64,000 bases of DNA from Cutibacterium equinum (GTDB lineage: Bacteria > Actinomycetota > Actinomycetes > Propionibacteriales > Propionibacteriaceae), in assembly GCF_028021195.1 (NCBI RefSeq), contig NZ_CP115668.1:1798001-1862000 (forward strand), given 5' to 3'. A program made the translations under genes and the position numbers. The notes beneath the pieces were generated by a model. The model was not told the origin of the DNA. It did not search any database and worked only from the letters and a program-made list of their open reading frames with translations. Each line of letters begins with the position of its first letter. Position 1 is the first letter of the stretch. Below, in pieces: positions 62,651 through 64,000 of the stretch.

Positions 62651-64000
62651 ATGCCCGTTCCAGCGCACAGCTTGCAGGCTGCACCGTGGTGGAGTGTGCG
62701 CATGCACGCCACCGGAACACGTGACGACCAGCCCTACCACGTCAGCGGAGCCGAGACGCTGGTGCCCGCCGACATGATCGGGCAGACGGTGGAGGGGCTC
62801 ACCCATCGCGCACTGTCCCCCGACCACACCGTCAAGGCGCGACAAGTACGACTCAGCGTCGATCAGCTCGACGTCGAGCCCACTGTCGTCCCCGCTCTGC
62901 CCACTGACCTCATCGAGTGCCCCGACGTCGACTCGGCACGTCGCCACTTCCGTGAGGTCTTGGCCCGGTTCGTCCCCAACCCCGACGAAATCCTGGGCAT
63001 CCTCACCGCCGCACCGACGATGCGGGGAGCCGCCATGGTCGAGGTCGGCAGTGGTCGACGGTTGGAGACCGACCCGTTGCGCGGGGTTCGTGTGACCCGA
63101 TTCGGGGATCTCACCGACTCTGCCCCCGGCACAACCCTGGCCCACAAGAAACACCGCCACGAGGCCGTCCTCCTTGCGAGCAAGGTTGCTGGGGCACCGG
63201 GAGTCTGCGCGGAGCTGTGCATCTCTGATGATCCCCACTACACCCGCGGCTATGTCTGCCTTGACGGGGTGTACACGACGGTGACCAACGTCAAGGCCGA
63301 TGGGGACCCCAACGGGGGCCGCGTCATTCTCGTGGATACCTCGTGTGCAGATCCCGTTTTGATCACGGACTGGTTGGAGAACCACCCCGTTCTCATCGGA
63401 CCTGCCACGCATCCTTCCCGTACTCGTGTGAACGCATCCTGGCATGATCACATCCACGCCCGTCTCGACTCGTGGCAGGCCTCGGGCCTGGAACGCCATC
63501 CGCGCACCTTTGCGTCACCTCAACTGCCTGACGCCGTGACCACCGATGGCCCTACCCTGCTGTTCTCGTCCTCGGATTACCTCGGCATGTCCACCGAGCC
63601 GTTGGTCCAGCAGGCCATGATCAACACTGTCGGCCAGCTGGGGTGCAGTTCGGGTGGCTCTCGCCTCACCACGGGCACATCGGTGGCACACCGCCAGGCT
63701 GAACACGAGATCGCCACTTGGTTGGGGTATCAGCAGGCGGTCCTCATGGCCAGCGGTTACCAGGCGAATATTGCGATCTTGCAACTGTTGGCAGGCCCCG
63801 ACGTCACCGTCATCTCCGACGCGGACAACCATGCCAGCCTCATCGACGGGTGCCGGTTGGCTCGCGCTCGCACGGTGATCGTGCCTCATCAGGACATCGA
63901 GGCCGTCGATGCTGCTCTTGAAGACGTCACCACCGAAAGAACCATCGTGCTCACCGAGGGGGTCTACTCGATGGGAGGTGACCTCGCTCCTGTCGCCGAC
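62651..64000 (+). CDS. BioW-BioF fusion: pimeloyl-CoA ligase and KAPA synthase (cut by window end)
   Basis: At least 450 residues, running off the window. Residues about 10-240 are BioW (6-carboxyhexanoate-CoA ligase, makes pimeloyl-CoA from pimelate): WSVRMHATGTRDDQPYHVSG, ALPTDLIECPD, MRGAAMVEVGSGRRLETDPL, RGVRVTRFGD, EAVLLASKVAGAPGVCAELC then SDDPHYTRGYV. From about 275 BioF begins (8-amino-7-oxononanoate synthase, PLP enzyme): LLFSSSDYLGMSTEPLVQQA, GCSSGGSRLTTGTSVAHRQA, EHEIATWLGYQQAVLMASGY and SDADNHASLIDGCRLARA. The PLP lysine lies beyond the window. ATG 62651 has AGGAG five bases upstream. The two steps are consecutive in biotin synthesis, so fusion would channel pimeloyl-CoA. Confidence 0.9.
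   Translation, partial: MPVPAHSLQAAPWWSVRMHATGTRDDQPYHVSGAETLVPADMIGQTVEGLTHRALSPDHTVKARQVRLSVDQLDVEPTVVPALPTDLIECPDVDSARRHFREVLARFVPNPDEILGILTAAPTMRGAAMVEVGSGRRLETDPLRGVRVTRFGDLTDSAPGTTLAHKKHRHEAVLLASKVAGAPGVCAELCISDDPHYTRGYVCLDGVYTTVTNVKADGDPNGGRVILVDTSCADPVLITDWLENHPVLIGPATHPSRTRVNASWHDHIHARLDSWQASGLERHPRTFASPQLPDAVTTDGPTLLFSSSDYLGMSTEPLVQQAMINTVGQLGCSSGGSRLTTGTSVAHRQAEHEIATWLGYQQAVLMASGYQANIAILQLLAGPDVTVISDADNHASLIDGCRLARARTVIVPHQDIEAVDAALEDVTTERTIVLTEGVYSMGGDLAPVAD

Overview
The window reads as the chromosome of a high-GC Gram-positive actinobacterium, most likely a propionibacterium (Cutibacterium or a close relative). The signs are strong G+C codon bias, an actinobacterial S10/spc/alpha ribosomal gene set, a zinc-type S14, surface proteins with Pro/Thr stalks, and several cobalamin riboswitches. 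The genus is inference from gene content, not from a database match.

Layout. 0-7.6 kb: a DUF2470-like protein, a DUF1540 cysteine protein, a coupled trmB-truA-rsmC-like RNA-modification cluster, and a complete ECF vitamin transporter (T, fused AA, S). 7.6-14.6 kb: an ABC exporter pair, sodA, an MFS sugar-porter-like transporter, a secreted transglutaminase-like protein and a glycosyltransferase. 14.6-24.3 kb (minus strand): secY-adk-map, a prolyl oligopeptidase, then infA-rpmJ-rpsM-rpsK-rpsD-rpoA-rplQ. 50.1-62.1 kb (minus strand): the S10/spc operon, rpsJ through rplO. At the right edge is a divergent, incomplete BioW-BioF fusion gene.

The spc operon is split. rplO and secY, usually neighbours, are separated by about 26 kb of accessory DNA (24.4-50.1 kb). 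This carries an oligopeptide ABC transporter (oppB-oppC-oppDF plus two oppA paralogues) and what looks like a cobalamin capture and uptake system. A cobalamin riboswitch at about 25.2 kb precedes a ten-gene, translationally coupled chain: a membrane-anchored transcobalamin-like (DUF4430) protein, a second secreted anchored protein, an ECF T component, a double ATPase that has lost its Walker A lysines, an ECF S component, then MoxR AAA+ ATPase, DUF58, a small membrane protein, two VWA proteins and a TPR-like protein. Two more cobalamin riboswitches sit back to back at 38.67-38.95 kb. They drive, divergently, a DUF4430+leucine-rich-repeat surface protein and a protein with the architecture of human intrinsic factor (alpha/alpha barrel plus DUF4430 beta domain). 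A fourth DUF4430 protein follows. The proposed working model (inference) is that stalked surface proteins capture corrinoids and pass them to membrane-anchored DUF4430 proteins and then to an ECF importer, all repressed when cobalamin is plentiful.

A second oddity lies inside the S10/spc operon. Between rpsQ and rplN sits one AbiEi-like/PDDEXK-like gene flanked on both sides by arrays of a 25-bp repeat in mirrored orientation, resembling a selfish or mobile island. Other repeat families occupy the gaps around rpoA. No rRNA, tRNA, CRISPR array, integrase or IS transposase was recognised.
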